From the NCBI GenBank assembly GCA_035281225.1, contig DATEEI010000128.1:1-64000 (forward strand): DNA of 64,000 bases, written 5' to 3'. Under the pieces are notes generated by a model. That model searched no databases. It had not been told where the DNA came from and worked only from the letters and a program-made list of their open reading frames with translations. A program made the position numbers and the translations under genes. This DNA is from JAMQPK01 sp035281225 (GTDB taxonomy: Bacteria > Acidobacteriota > Vicinamibacteria > Vicinamibacterales > JAMQPK01). Below, in pieces: positions 1 to 7,772 of the stretch (its first letter is position 1; each line of letters starts with the position of its first letter).

Positions 1-199
1 GAATGCCGATCTGTACTACCTACTTAAGTCTTCTAGACGAAGGACATTTCTCTTCCCAGATCTTGATGATGGTATGGACACTATTTCAACGATTTGTGGC
101 TCAGAGCTCCATAACCTAGGAACAGGCCAATGACAGGTGTAAATACCAGAGGTTTGAGCGAGACGGGTCTGGGAGGGAATTGAAACCGGGGCAGGTGGA

Positions 200-220
200 C
201 CGGCCCTGTGTAGGGGCCGG
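200..220 (-). terminator. possible terminator after the pilin genes
   Basis: A perfect 7-bp inverted repeat (CCGGCCC and GGGCCGG, 7-nt loop) lies about 20 bases past the stop of the last pilin gene. In the direction of transcription only a short T-containing stretch follows, so an intrinsic terminator is possible but weak. In the rest of 1-242 I see no convincing gene, only short open frames at the left edge. Confidence 0.3.
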
Positions 221-242
221 CCCTCTGTTGAGACCGCGAGTT

Positions 243-443
243 CTACGATCCGGGTGTCGGGGGTGTTGGGGGCCCAATACTCGTAAGGGTTGTTCCGATC
301 GTGTTGTAGAAATTCCGCAGGCTGATACCAAGCTGATTGGCGCCGACGACGGCCACCAACGCGATGAATACGATCAAGAAGGCATACTCAACCAAGTCCT
401 GGCCTTCCTCATCGTGCAGGAGCCGATTAAACCATTGCAACAT
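243..443 (-). CDS. Flp family type IVb pilin (copy 3)
   Basis: This 66-aa protein is the last of three tandem pilin paralogs. It has a short basic N-terminus, the processing-site region EEGQDLVEYA, one hydrophobic helix (FLIVFIALVAVVGANQLG) and a short Pro-rich tail ending TPGS. That layout is typical of Flp/Fap pilins, which a TadV-type prepilin peptidase cleaves before the E/Q-x4-EY region and a Tad machine assembles. I chose the ATG at 443 because GGAGGT lies about 6 bases upstream; a GTG-type extension to 461 would have no site. It differs from copies 1 and 2 mainly in the tail. No Tad secretion ATPase or peptidase is visible in this window, so the assembly machine must be elsewhere. Confidence 0.85.
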   Translation of the reverse strand: MLQWFNRLLHDEEGQDLVEYAFLIVFIALVAVVGANQLGISLRNFYNTIGTTLTSIGPPTPPTPGS

Positions 444-460
444 GTGACCTCCAGTCACCA

Positions 461-658
461 CTAGCTTCCGGGTGTCGGCGGCGCAGTCGGCGTCACCGTT
501 ACGGCGGTCCCGATCGCGTTGTAGAAATTCCGCAGACTGATACCGAGCTGGTTGGCACCGACCACCGCCACGAGGGCAATGAAAACGATTAGGAACGCGT
601 ACTCTACCAGATCCTGGCCCTGTTCATCGCGTACGAACCGATTGATCAACTGAAACAT
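461..658 (-). CDS. Flp family type IVb pilin (copy 2)
   Basis: This 65-aa pilin has the same plan as its neighbours: charged N-terminus with RDEQGQDLVEYA, a single transmembrane helix that forms the pilus core, then SLRNFYNAIGTAVTV and a Pro/Thr tail. An AGGAGGT ribosome-binding site sits just before the ATG at 658. It lies 17 bases from copy 1 and 17 bases from copy 3, so all three are probably one transcript. The near-identical hydrophobic segments suggest recent tandem duplication. The differences cluster in the N-terminal charged residues and the C-terminal tail, the part exposed on a pilus. Confidence 0.88.
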   Translation of the reverse strand: MFQLINRFVRDEQGQDLVEYAFLIVFIALVAVVGANQLGISLRNFYNAIGTAVTVTPTAPPTPGS

Positions 659-675
659 ATGACCTCCTGTAACGA

Positions 676-873
676 TTAGCTTCCCGGTGTTGGCGGCGCG
701 GTCGGGGTCACCGTCACGGCGGTCCCGATCGAGTTGTAGAAATCCCGCAGACTGATTCCGAGCTGGTTGGCACCAACGACTGCCACCAGGGCGATGAACA
801 CGATCAGGAACGCGTACTCCACGAGATCCTGGCCTTCGTCATCGCGTACGAACCGATTGATCCACTGCAACAT
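676..873 (-). CDS. Flp family type IVb pilin (copy 1)
   Basis: This is the first pilin of the tandem set (65 aa). The motif RDDEGQDLVEYA precedes the hydrophobic helix, and the tail TVTPTAPPTPGS is shared with copy 2. The ATG at 873 is preceded by AAGGAG at good spacing. Flp pilins are subunits of tight-adherence pili used for surface attachment. Upstream on the same strand are a NarL-type response regulator and histidine kinase, which may control it, but the 276-base gap (874-1149) with its own promoter-like elements argues for separate transcription. Confidence 0.88.
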   Translation of the reverse strand: MLQWINRFVRDDEGQDLVEYAFLIVFIALVAVVGANQLGISLRDFYNSIGTAVTVTPTAPPTPGS

Positions 874-900
874 GTTCTTTCTCCTTGGAATTGGGCCACT

Positions 901-930
901 CGTATACCGCCGCTAGCCATTGCGAGCCAA
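901..930 (-). promoter_or_regulatory. candidate sigma70 promoter for the pilin genes
   Basis: On the minus strand TTGGCT (925-930) is separated by 18 bases from TATACG (901-906), about 28 bases before the first pilin ATG. The match to -35/-10 consensus is moderate. Apart from this I see no gene or RNA in 874-1149. Confidence 0.35.
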
Positions 931-1149
931 GCCCGTGTCTCACCGAATCTCTGTAACTTCTGGTGAAGGCCGAGTAGCTTCTGCGGCTTACAGGAGCAAA
1001 CTCGGTACCAAGGACCAAAGTACTTAAGAAATGTGGAATCTGCAGTATTTCGAAGCTTTCTGATGGTGACTCGTCAGCGTGAGTCTCCAGCGGAGGGGAC
1101 TTATCTCTGCTCGGAACTGAAAAATCAGCGATCGTCAATGAGGAATGGT

Positions 1150-1821
1150 CTAAAGGTCTTCGGTTCTCTTCTCAGCAGCCGCGAGCACAGCCAGCTCCAC
1201 ACGATTCGAGACTCCGCACTTCTCGAAAATTCTGGAGAGATGGTTCTTGATGGTCTGCTCGCTCACGGAGAGAGCCTGGGCTACGTCCCGATTAGAGGCA
1301 CCGCGGACGATTGCAGCCACGATCTCCCGCTCACGCTGCGTTAGGTTGGCCGAGGCAAGAGAGGGAGTACCCGTCGGCTCATCCAGCTGCTGGAGAGCCT
1401 TGACGAGGTCGGCCACGCTTTCGCGACCCACCCAGATCTCGCCAGCCACGACGGCACGGATGCAGGTGTATAGGAGTTGTGTGGCTGCGGCCTTCAGCAC
1501 GATGCCGCGTGCTCCCAACTGCAGAGCCCGTACTATCTCTGCCCGGCCAACGGCCGCCGCCAGGATGATCGTGCGTACCGGCACACTCCCCTGGGAGAGC
1601 TCAGCCAGCGCGTCCAGTCCAGCCAGACGAGGCATGGTGAGATCGAGAAGCAGCACATCGGGCTGAAGCTGACGGACGAGATCAATCGCTTCCTGACCGT
1701 CGGCCGCGACGCCGACGATCTCAAACTCTTTCTCCGCCTCCAGCAGCTTTCGCAACCCATCGCGAAAGATCGGATGGTCATCCGCAGTGACGATTCTCAC
1801 GCGCCGGAGGTTACTATCCAT
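1150..1821 (-). CDS. NarL/FixJ family response regulator
   Basis: This 223-aa two-component regulator has an N-terminal receiver domain with the acidic pair D14-D15, phospho-acceptor D60 in LLLDLTMPRL, and conserved K110. A LuxR-type helix-turn-helix follows at about 160-215 (LTQREREIVAAIVRG ... QTIKNHLSRIFEKCG). Phosphorylation by the histidine kinase encoded immediately upstream would be expected to promote DNA binding. The gene overlaps the kinase gene by about 25 bases, which indicates translational coupling. The Ala-rich alpha4-beta5 region (IILAAAVGRA) departs from the usual T/S-containing switch segment: the conserved Thr/Ser after beta4 is replaced by Ala, which is worth noting for phospho-switching. 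Confidence 0.9.
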   Translation of the reverse strand: MDSNLRRVRIVTADDHPIFRDGLRKLLEAEKEFEIVGVAADGQEAIDLVRQLQPDVLLLDLTMPRLAGLDALAELSQGSVPVRTIILAAAVGRAEIVRALQLGARGIVLKAAATQLLYTCIRAVVAGEIWVGRESVADLVKALQQLDEPTGTPSLASANLTQREREIVAAIVRGASNRDVAQALSVSEQTIKNHLSRIFEKCGVSNRVELAVLAAAEKRTEDL

Positions 1822-3575
1822 GGCTTTTGAATGCGCCCCACTATTTCGAGCCGGGCACCGTCAGGACCCGATACCGTAAGCATCTTGCCACCAATTGCCT
1901 CTACCCGCTCGCGAATGATTTTTGGGCCCAACCGGCGCGCGGCTGCCTGCGAGTGAGAAAGGGACCCGACGAATCCGAATCCCCGTCCATCATCGCTGAT
2001 CGTGAGGTGCCAGGACCAGTCGTCCGCCTGAAGGTGCACCAGCACGTGAGAAGCGCCGCTGTGCTTGCGTACGTTGACGAGCCCCTCCTGCACGATGCGA
2101 GTCAGCTCGCCACAGACTTCCGAAGGCAGATCGACACGATCGAGTTTCGAAACGAACTTCGCACCGATACCTGTATCACGTTCAAAACGATCCGCGATAT
2201 CCTTCAGTCTTTCCACCAGGTGCTGCGGATCGGCAGGTCGCGGCCGGAGTTGCTCCATGAGATCGCGAATACTGAGAATCTCTTGCTTGAGGACATCCTG
2301 AAGGTCTGCGAGTTTCTTGGAATGTTCTGGAGAGACGGCCACGTCACGGCGCATGACATCCAGCTGCATCTCCAGCCCGATGAGTGATTGGACAGCGCTG
2401 TCGTGGAGTTCGCGGGCGACGCGCGCCCGCTCGATTGCTCCGATTCGCAAACGCAGTCGCCGCAGCAGGTAAACGTTGTGCAGAACAGGGCTGACATGAA
2501 GCATTAGCTTTTGAAGAAATTTCAGCCGGCTTTCACCAGCGGGCCGAGCAGTCGGATCTAGGAGGAGCAAACGTCCGGTCCATTCCTCACCAAATTCGAT
2601 CGTGAGCCCGAGTACGGTGCCCCAGCTGACGTCCTGGAGAGCTGTCGGGAGTAGAATGTTCGCGCCGCGCACGCGAGCACTTTCGCCATTCAATGCCTGC
2701 TGAGCCATTCGCACGTTCCCGCGCCTAGCAGCCCGCGTCACCTGCCAGACAGCAACGTCAGCCGGCAGAGGGAAAAGATAGTCGCGTGCCTGAGCGGGTT
2801 CTAGGTCCCTGAAGCGCAGGGGCGCCTCCGTGCTGCCGTCCATGACGACCTCCCAGAGTACGATGCGGCGGCTGCCGACCTCTTCCAGTACGACGACAAT
2901 CTGCCTGCCGCCGAATAGCTTTAGTAGATCGCCCAGCACCGCTTGCATGTTCGCAGCCAGACCGTCTCGAACATGTACTCTATCGACCAATCGATTGACG
3001 ACCGTCGCTTCCGCGCGAAGGCCTTTGGCCTGCTCGGATAGATAGGCAAGGAGAAACGTCGCCAGCAGAAAGTACGCGCAGCGCATGATAAGCGCTTGTA
3101 ATTCCAAACTGCTTGCGACGAATCCCAGAGACAATCCAACAGCCTCGAACAGGAACAGAATCACAACGATAAAACCCGTAAGGATGGTCTCGCGAAATCC
3201 CCAGCGACATGCAGCTGCCAACAGTACGAAGACAAAGAGCGCGAAGAAGGGGCTATTAGGGCCCTCAGTGAGAAACGTGAGACTTACCGCCCAGACGAGA
3301 TCGATTGTGTGAAGCAACAGCCCCAATCGCGCTGCGCTGAGCGGACCAAATCGGAAGAGGAGCAGAAGAATTGCCGCGTAGATGTCGTAGAAGACAAGGA
3401 GCGAATATGCGAGCGATGAGTAGGTCGTCGGTTCGCTTGGCGCGAGATAGGTGGCGAGGAGGGCGGCGCCGGCGAGAAAAGCGCGCGCGATGGCGATAAT
3501 GTACTCGAGGCGGTGTTGCTCGCCTTCGTCTATTGCCCCATGGAGATCCGGCCGTCGAGCGAGGCCTAAAGGCAT
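1797..3575 (-). CDS. NarL-type sensor histidine kinase (HisKA_3)
   Basis: This membrane histidine kinase is 592 aa from the ATG at 3575. The N-terminal third carries about six transmembrane helices, followed by a GAF-like region. The HisKA_3 dimerisation helix has phospho-acceptor H391 (ARELHDSAVQS), and the HATPase domain has the N box (QEGLVNVRKHSG) and G box (DDGRGFGF). It should phosphorylate the response regulator that overlaps its 3' end. An upstream start at 3686 is possible but would run 77 bases into the preceding gene; 3575 leaves a 34-base gap, though neither has a clear ribosome-binding site. The sensed signal is unknown. The absence of a periplasmic domain suggests sensing within the membrane or by the GAF-like domain. 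Confidence 0.88.
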   Translation of the reverse strand: MPLGLARRPDLHGAIDEGEQHRLEYIIAIARAFLAGAALLATYLAPSEPTTYSSLAYSLLVFYDIYAAILLLLFRFGPLSAARLGLLLHTIDLVWAVSLTFLTEGPNSPFFALFVFVLLAAACRWGFRETILTGFIVVILFLFEAVGLSLGFVASSLELQALIMRCAYFLLATFLLAYLSEQAKGLRAEATVVNRLVDRVHVRDGLAANMQAVLGDLLKLFGGRQIVVVLEEVGSRRIVLWEVVMDGSTEAPLRFRDLEPAQARDYLFPLPADVAVWQVTRAARRGNVRMAQQALNGESARVRGANILLPTALQDVSWGTVLGLTIEFGEEWTGRLLLLDPTARPAGESRLKFLQKLMLHVSPVLHNVYLLRRLRLRIGAIERARVARELHDSAVQSLIGLEMQLDVMRRDVAVSPEHSKKLADLQDVLKQEILSIRDLMEQLRPRPADPQHLVERLKDIADRFERDTGIGAKFVSKLDRVDLPSEVCGELTRIVQEGLVNVRKHSGASHVLVHLQADDWSWHLTISDDGRGFGFVGSLSHSQAAARRLGPKIIRERVEAIGGKMLTVSGPDGARLEIVGRIQKPWIVTSGA

Positions 3576-3609
3576 GGTGCGCCGAGTGTGTCGCCCGATG
3601 TTGTCAGTG

Positions 3610-4644
3610 TCAAGTCGAGGGGAGTCGTGTGGAGGGGAGTCGCGCGAACGCCGTCCTGAATGCCCGACGGGTCGCCGCCACCCCATATCCGAAGGCGAGT
3701 GCCCATGTAGGCCACGCCATAGTGCCCCAATATGCGTCGAATCCCTTCCCGGCGGCTAGAAAGAACACCAGATAGGCCGCGCTCGTCAGGCGGACGTGCC
3801 GGGGAGCGCCAGCAGCCGCCGTGCCCGCCACGACGAGTACCAGCGCGAAGGCTGTTAAAGGCATTGGCGTCACGAGTAGCCACCCGTGCCAGTGGACCTT
3901 CGCCAGAAGGGATGGCAAGCCGCCTAACTCCAGCCATGAACTGGCGTGTGCAAGGTCCGATGGAAGACGGTGCAAGTTGATTTGGGTGAAGTGCCATCCG
4001 TAATAGATAGCGTAGAGACATGCTCCCCCGAGCCATGTTCCCGCCTCGCACCAGCGCTTGTGAACAAGAGCAAGCACTGTGCAGACCACGCAATAAGGGG
4101 CGGCAAGCTCACGGACGAACAGTGCAAATAGTCCTAATGGCACGGCGAGCTGCGGGCGCTGGACGGAGTAGGCGCACACCGAGAGGCCGATCAGCACTCC
4201 GGCCCAGGTTTCGCTCATGAGGATCGCCTCGGGCACCGAAACTATTGCTAAGGTCCCGACTTGCATTGTGACCGCAGTCCAGCGAGCAACGGTTGGCCGC
4301 TGCGCTGTGACGACGAGCGTGGCAACACACAGGACCAGGCCGAATGCTATTAGTAGGGCACGACTCACGACCTCCGGGACGAGGGAGAGGGCGCTCCAGT
4401 GAAGCGGTGTCCGCCAGTTGAAGACTTCGCGGGTTGCGTAGCGACCCTGCCGCAGCTCCTCGCCGACCGCAACGTAGTACGGCGTTCCGACTCGTAACTT
4501 GCCCAGGATGGCTCGATAGGTCACGATGTCGATGGCGCCGGTGACTGTTCCGGCCATGGCCGAAGGTTTCGTACCGTAGAGCGCTGCGATCGCGAGCGCG
4601 CCTAGCGCCAACAGCGTCAATACAGCCCGGTTTCGCTCAGTCAT
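3610..4644 (-). CDS. polytopic membrane protein, unknown function
   Basis: This 344-aa protein has roughly eight to nine hydrophobic helices. I do not recognise a confirmed family. The early segment with TPYYVAVGEELRQGRY and FNWRTPLHWS between the first two helices resembles the periplasmic loop of GT-C-like membrane proteins in acidobacterial genomes, but no catalytic signature is clear. The start codon overlaps the stop of the gene before it (TAATG), so the two are translationally coupled. The histidine kinase gene follows 34 bases later. The pair may act in cell-surface glycosylation or serve as the sensory partner of the kinase; both are guesses. Confidence 0.7.
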   Translation of the reverse strand: MTERNRAVLTLLALGALAIAALYGTKPSAMAGTVTGAIDIVTYRAILGKLRVGTPYYVAVGEELRQGRYATREVFNWRTPLHWSALSLVPEVVSRALLIAFGLVLCVATLVVTAQRPTVARWTAVTMQVGTLAIVSVPEAILMSETWAGVLIGLSVCAYSVQRPQLAVPLGLFALFVRELAAPYCVVCTVLALVHKRWCEAGTWLGGACLYAIYYGWHFTQINLHRLPSDLAHASSWLELGGLPSLLAKVHWHGWLLVTPMPLTAFALVLVVAGTAAAGAPRHVRLTSAAYLVFFLAAGKGFDAYWGTMAWPTWALAFGYGVAATRRAFRTAFARLPSTRLPST

Positions 4645-6080
4645 TAATGTGCGGGAAAGCAGCGCGACTCAGGTGTACGCCCAACCATCGCTGGTCCTGA
4701 CGAGCCGACGGCATTCTCCGCCGCGAGCAGAGTTGAGACGGGCCCGCGAAATAGAGGATTCCAGCCATGCCCTTCGAGACGACGGAGCACGCCAGACTGC
4801 GACGGCAGCCAGACGTAGTCGGGGTTCATGGAAGAGACGATCTGCTCTGCGCCGGGATCGTCGCGGTAGATCCGTATGTGATCATCAATAATCCTCTGGG
4901 AGTAAACAGTTTCTCGCCGTCCATCGAATGACACTCGAACCGCCGGTGCCAAGTGCCACAGTGCATACTCCCCCCAATCGAAGAACGTCAACATACGGCC
5001 CCGAAGGCCCTGTTCCTTGACGAGCTGCACGACCTCCGGCTCAGGCTGTGAGCTTGCGTCCATAATGACGCACCCCAATCTCGGCTGACTCCAGACAAAA
5101 CCGATCGTGCCAACGACCACTGCGGCGAACGCGAGACCAGCGCTTCGATTTTCACCTGCGCCGCGCGCACCTTCACCAATCGCCGGTGCGGTCAGCATGA
5201 CTGCGCTGAGTATGAAGAAGACATCAAGGCGACCGACAAACAAGGAGGCGATACCGCACAGCGCCATGATGAGCAATGAACGAGTATTGAGAAGATGGTT
5301 CCCACGTACGATGGCAAGCCCCGCGACGACTGCAGCCGCTATCCACGGCGCAATAGCCAACGCTGGTAACTTCCAGAGTGGTTGCCAGTCCGAAATCTCG
5401 ACGCGCTCGAACCGCACCGTTTCCCCAAGAAACATCCAAAGGCGCCATCCATAAGGATTGATGAGCGTCGCCAGGGCGCTCGCAATGGCAATACCGAGGA
5501 TCCACGTTCTATGGCGACGTTGGTGCTCGGAGAAGAGATTTAGGATAGTCCAGAGGGCGAACGCCGCGGCTCCCACGATCCAACCGCCATGCAGGTTGAC
5601 CCAGGCAGCGAACATCAAGGGGACAGCGACCAGGCTTTTCCACGACCCGCGGTCAGCCCTTATTTGAACCATCAGGAGGATTGCGAACAGCGCGACTGAA
5701 AATACTTGCGGCCTCAGTACGTGTGTGCGACTGAACATGCCTGCCACAACGAGGAAGATCAGTAGATCGTGGAGAGACGACTCGATCGCCGCGGCTTTGA
5801 AAATCACCAGAACGGCACCCACTGCTGTGAGAACCACAGCCGTCTTCAACGCGATGAGACCAAAGCTTCCCGCCCTCGAGTAGGCGAGATACATGAACAC
5901 TTCCGCAAGCCACTCGTGGTTAATCCATGCTTTATCACTTGTGAAAGAGAACGTATCCGCACTAGGCAGGTGTCCTGTCTGCACGATGTCGCGACCAAAA
6001 AGCAAATGACCCCAGAGGTCCGGATCGGCCCACGTGCGGGTTATGAGGAAAATAAGAAATGCGGCCACCCCGCACCGCAT
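4644..6080 (-). CDS. polytopic membrane protein with C-terminal soluble domain
   Basis: This is a large membrane protein (478 aa from the ATG at 6080; a TTG at 6137 would add 19 residues, and neither has a good ribosome-binding site). It begins with a hydrophobic helix, then ADPDLWGHLLFGRDI and a conserved-looking loop with INHEWLAEV, about ten helices, and a C-terminal soluble part of about 130 residues (FFDWGEYALWHL, FDGRRETVY, NPDYVWLP). I know this layout from uncharacterised GT-C-like membrane proteins of Acidobacteriota and Planctomycetota; a lipid-linked sugar transferase role is possible but unproven. It is the first gene of the membrane-membrane-kinase-regulator unit. Confidence 0.75.
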   Translation of the reverse strand: MRCGVAAFLIFLITRTWADPDLWGHLLFGRDIVQTGHLPSADTFSFTSDKAWINHEWLAEVFMYLAYSRAGSFGLIALKTAVVLTAVGAVLVIFKAAAIESSLHDLLIFLVVAGMFSRTHVLRPQVFSVALFAILLMVQIRADRGSWKSLVAVPLMFAAWVNLHGGWIVGAAAFALWTILNLFSEHQRRHRTWILGIAIASALATLINPYGWRLWMFLGETVRFERVEISDWQPLWKLPALAIAPWIAAAVVAGLAIVRGNHLLNTRSLLIMALCGIASLFVGRLDVFFILSAVMLTAPAIGEGARGAGENRSAGLAFAAVVVGTIGFVWSQPRLGCVIMDASSQPEPEVVQLVKEQGLRGRMLTFFDWGEYALWHLAPAVRVSFDGRRETVYSQRIIDDHIRIYRDDPGAEQIVSSMNPDYVWLPSQSGVLRRLEGHGWNPLFRGPVSTLLAAENAVGSSGPAMVGRTPESRCFPAH

Positions 6081-6185
6081 GACGAGCACGATGGAGGCGG
6101 TTTTCGGGCTATGCGGCCCCGGACTCAGGTGCGCCAACTCGTCGGAATGCTACATGAAATGAAGTCCGAACAGCTGCCGGAAAGC

Positions 6186-6344
6186 CTAGTTGAAGAATTC
6201 GGTCAGCGAGGACAGCAGTCCGGCATTCTGGTTGCCGAAGTGTTGGGGCTGATAGAGGACGCCGAGGTCAAGCCAGAGCAAGAGCAGCAGGGTGTTCAGA
6301 AACGTGAGCATCAAGAGCGCGGCTCGTTCTACACGCGAGTGCAT
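6186..6344 (-). CDS. possible small membrane protein (52 aa)
   Basis: On the minus strand there is an open frame starting at ATG 6344. It consists of a short basic N-terminus (MHSRVERAAL), a 16-20 residue hydrophobic stretch (LMLTFLNTLLLLLWLDLGVL) and a polar tail ending LTEFFN. It fills most of the otherwise empty interval before the membrane-protein gene and is co-directional with it. No strong ribosome-binding site is present (GGAG is about 22 bases away), so it may be spurious. Apart from it, I see no gene in 6138-6533. Confidence 0.33.
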   Translation of the reverse strand: MHSRVERAALLMLTFLNTLLLLLWLDLGVLYQPQHFGNQNAGLLSSLTEFFN

Positions 6345-6533
6345 GTGTTGAGAAATGCAAGAGGGTCTCCAAGGTCACGAGCAAAATTGCTTTGATTTCT
6401 GAGTGGTTCTCAACCTGGCACTTACGGAACTGTAAGCCTCCTAACCAACTTGACACTCACCACTACGCCCTCTACGATCAAGATCCGGCGTTTTCCGCGC
6501 GTCCAGGTTGTCCGATAAACCCAGAAAGCCCAA

Positions 6534-7772
6534 ATGGTTGACCAAGCTGGAAGTGTTTCTGTAGCCCGACTTCTGGCTCTTCAGTTCCCTGTTGAGTGGT
6601 ACGAAGCTCTCGCCATTGTTCAGAGTCTCTGCCTGACGATGCTGGAGTCCGCCGACCGCGAGCGCAGCAGCTTGTTCAGTCTCGACGCATTTCTCCCTGA
6701 AGTGGCGAATTCGACGATAGACCCTGGCGACGTCGTGATCGATGCCTCCGGCAGCGTGTCGGCAACCGGAAAGGGCCTCGGCGATTTGTCGGGTGCGGCA
6801 GGGCGCGTTGGTGAACTCTTTCGCCTGCTGATGCCAGATGCTGGCACGCCTCCCGCACTTCGGTTGGTTGCAGCGCAGGCCTTGTTCAGTCCTCCAGTTT
6901 ATCAGTCGCTAAAAGAGTTCTCAGAAGCGCTGCGGTTTTTTGAGCGGCCTAATCGCGTGGATCTCGTTCGGGGCGTGTATGAGCGATTGACGACTCGGGT
7001 GGCTCCTGCACCTCACGCTGTAGAGTTGCCCAAGCAAGCAGAGACTCCGAAGCCTCATGCAGCGAGCTGGCGGTTCAATCGAAAGCCGATCTTCATCCTC
7101 GTGTCTGCGTTGTGCGTTGCCGCGTTGGCAAGCCTGGGACTATGGTTTGTCGCATCGCGGCAAGCCCAGCAAATGGGGAATATCGATTCCGCGTCTGTCC
7201 CCGAGGTGGACAGTGGAATGGTGAGCATGGCCACATCGGCTGTGGACAAATTTGTGGATCGAATGTTTTCAAGCAGACGTCCATCTGCGGTGGTGGTATC
7301 GGAAGCTGCACCGGCACCCGTCAGCCCTTCCCATTCGCCGCAGCGCACAAGGCAATCTATCCAGCCGCTCACGGAGCGGTCCGATACGATGAGCCGCCAA
7401 CCGGATTCAGTTCAAGGGGGATTCGCTTCGGAGGCGCCGAGTGCTTCATCCGTCTCGGAGCAGACGGTTGCGGATCTCACAACTTACTCGGAGAAAGACG
7501 CGGACGTGAAACCGCCGACGGCGATCTATCCTCGATTTTCAAACGAGCTTCCGCCCGGAATGACCATGGACGATGTGGCAATTGTCGATGTCATTGTCGG
7601 GTTGTCCGGCGACGTTGAGTCAGTGAAGGTGCGGCGCGCGCCCTCGACAATGGGCGAAGCGATGGTCGTGGTGATGACCTCGAGCGCCGCCAAGACTTGG
7701 CGCTTCAGTCCGGCCGTCAGGAACGGCGTGCCGGTGAAGTATCGCAAGTCAGTCTGGGTGCTCAAGCCTTGA
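6534..7772 (+). CDS. TonB-family energy transducer-like protein
   Basis: This 412-aa protein has a cytoplasmic N-terminal region of about 180 residues with no motif I can name, and one transmembrane helix near 187-208 (IFILVSALCVAALASLGLWF). A Ser/Pro-rich periplasmic linker follows, then a C-terminal TonB-like domain of about 85 residues (ATAIYPRF-like start, VGLSGDVESVKV, AAKTWRFSPAVRNGVPV). TonB domains couple the proton-motive force to outer-membrane receptors. Here no ExbB or ExbD is adjacent and the long N-terminus is atypical, so the C-terminal domain may serve another periplasmic contact. The stop codon overlaps the TTG start of the VWA gene. Confidence 0.75.
   Translation: MVDQAGSVSVARLLALQFPVEWYEALAIVQSLCLTMLESADRERSSLFSLDAFLPEVANSTIDPGDVVIDASGSVSATGKGLGDLSGAAGRVGELFRLLMPDAGTPPALRLVAAQALFSPPVYQSLKEFSEALRFFERPNRVDLVRGVYERLTTRVAPAPHAVELPKQAETPKPHAASWRFNRKPIFILVSALCVAALASLGLWFVASRQAQQMGNIDSASVPEVDSGMVSMATSAVDKFVDRMFSSRRPSAVVVSEAAPAPVSPSHSPQRTRQSIQPLTERSDTMSRQPDSVQGGFASEAPSASSVSEQTVADLTTYSEKDADVKPPTAIYPRFSNELPPGMTMDDVAIVDVIVGLSGDVESVKVRRAPSTMGEAMVVVMTSSAAKTWRFSPAVRNGVPVKYRKSVWVLKP

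Noticed and set aside
5769..6395. A 208-codon plus-strand frame over the 5' end of the membrane-protein gene
   Set aside because: It is mostly antisense to a clear polytopic membrane protein and has no motif or ribosome-binding site.
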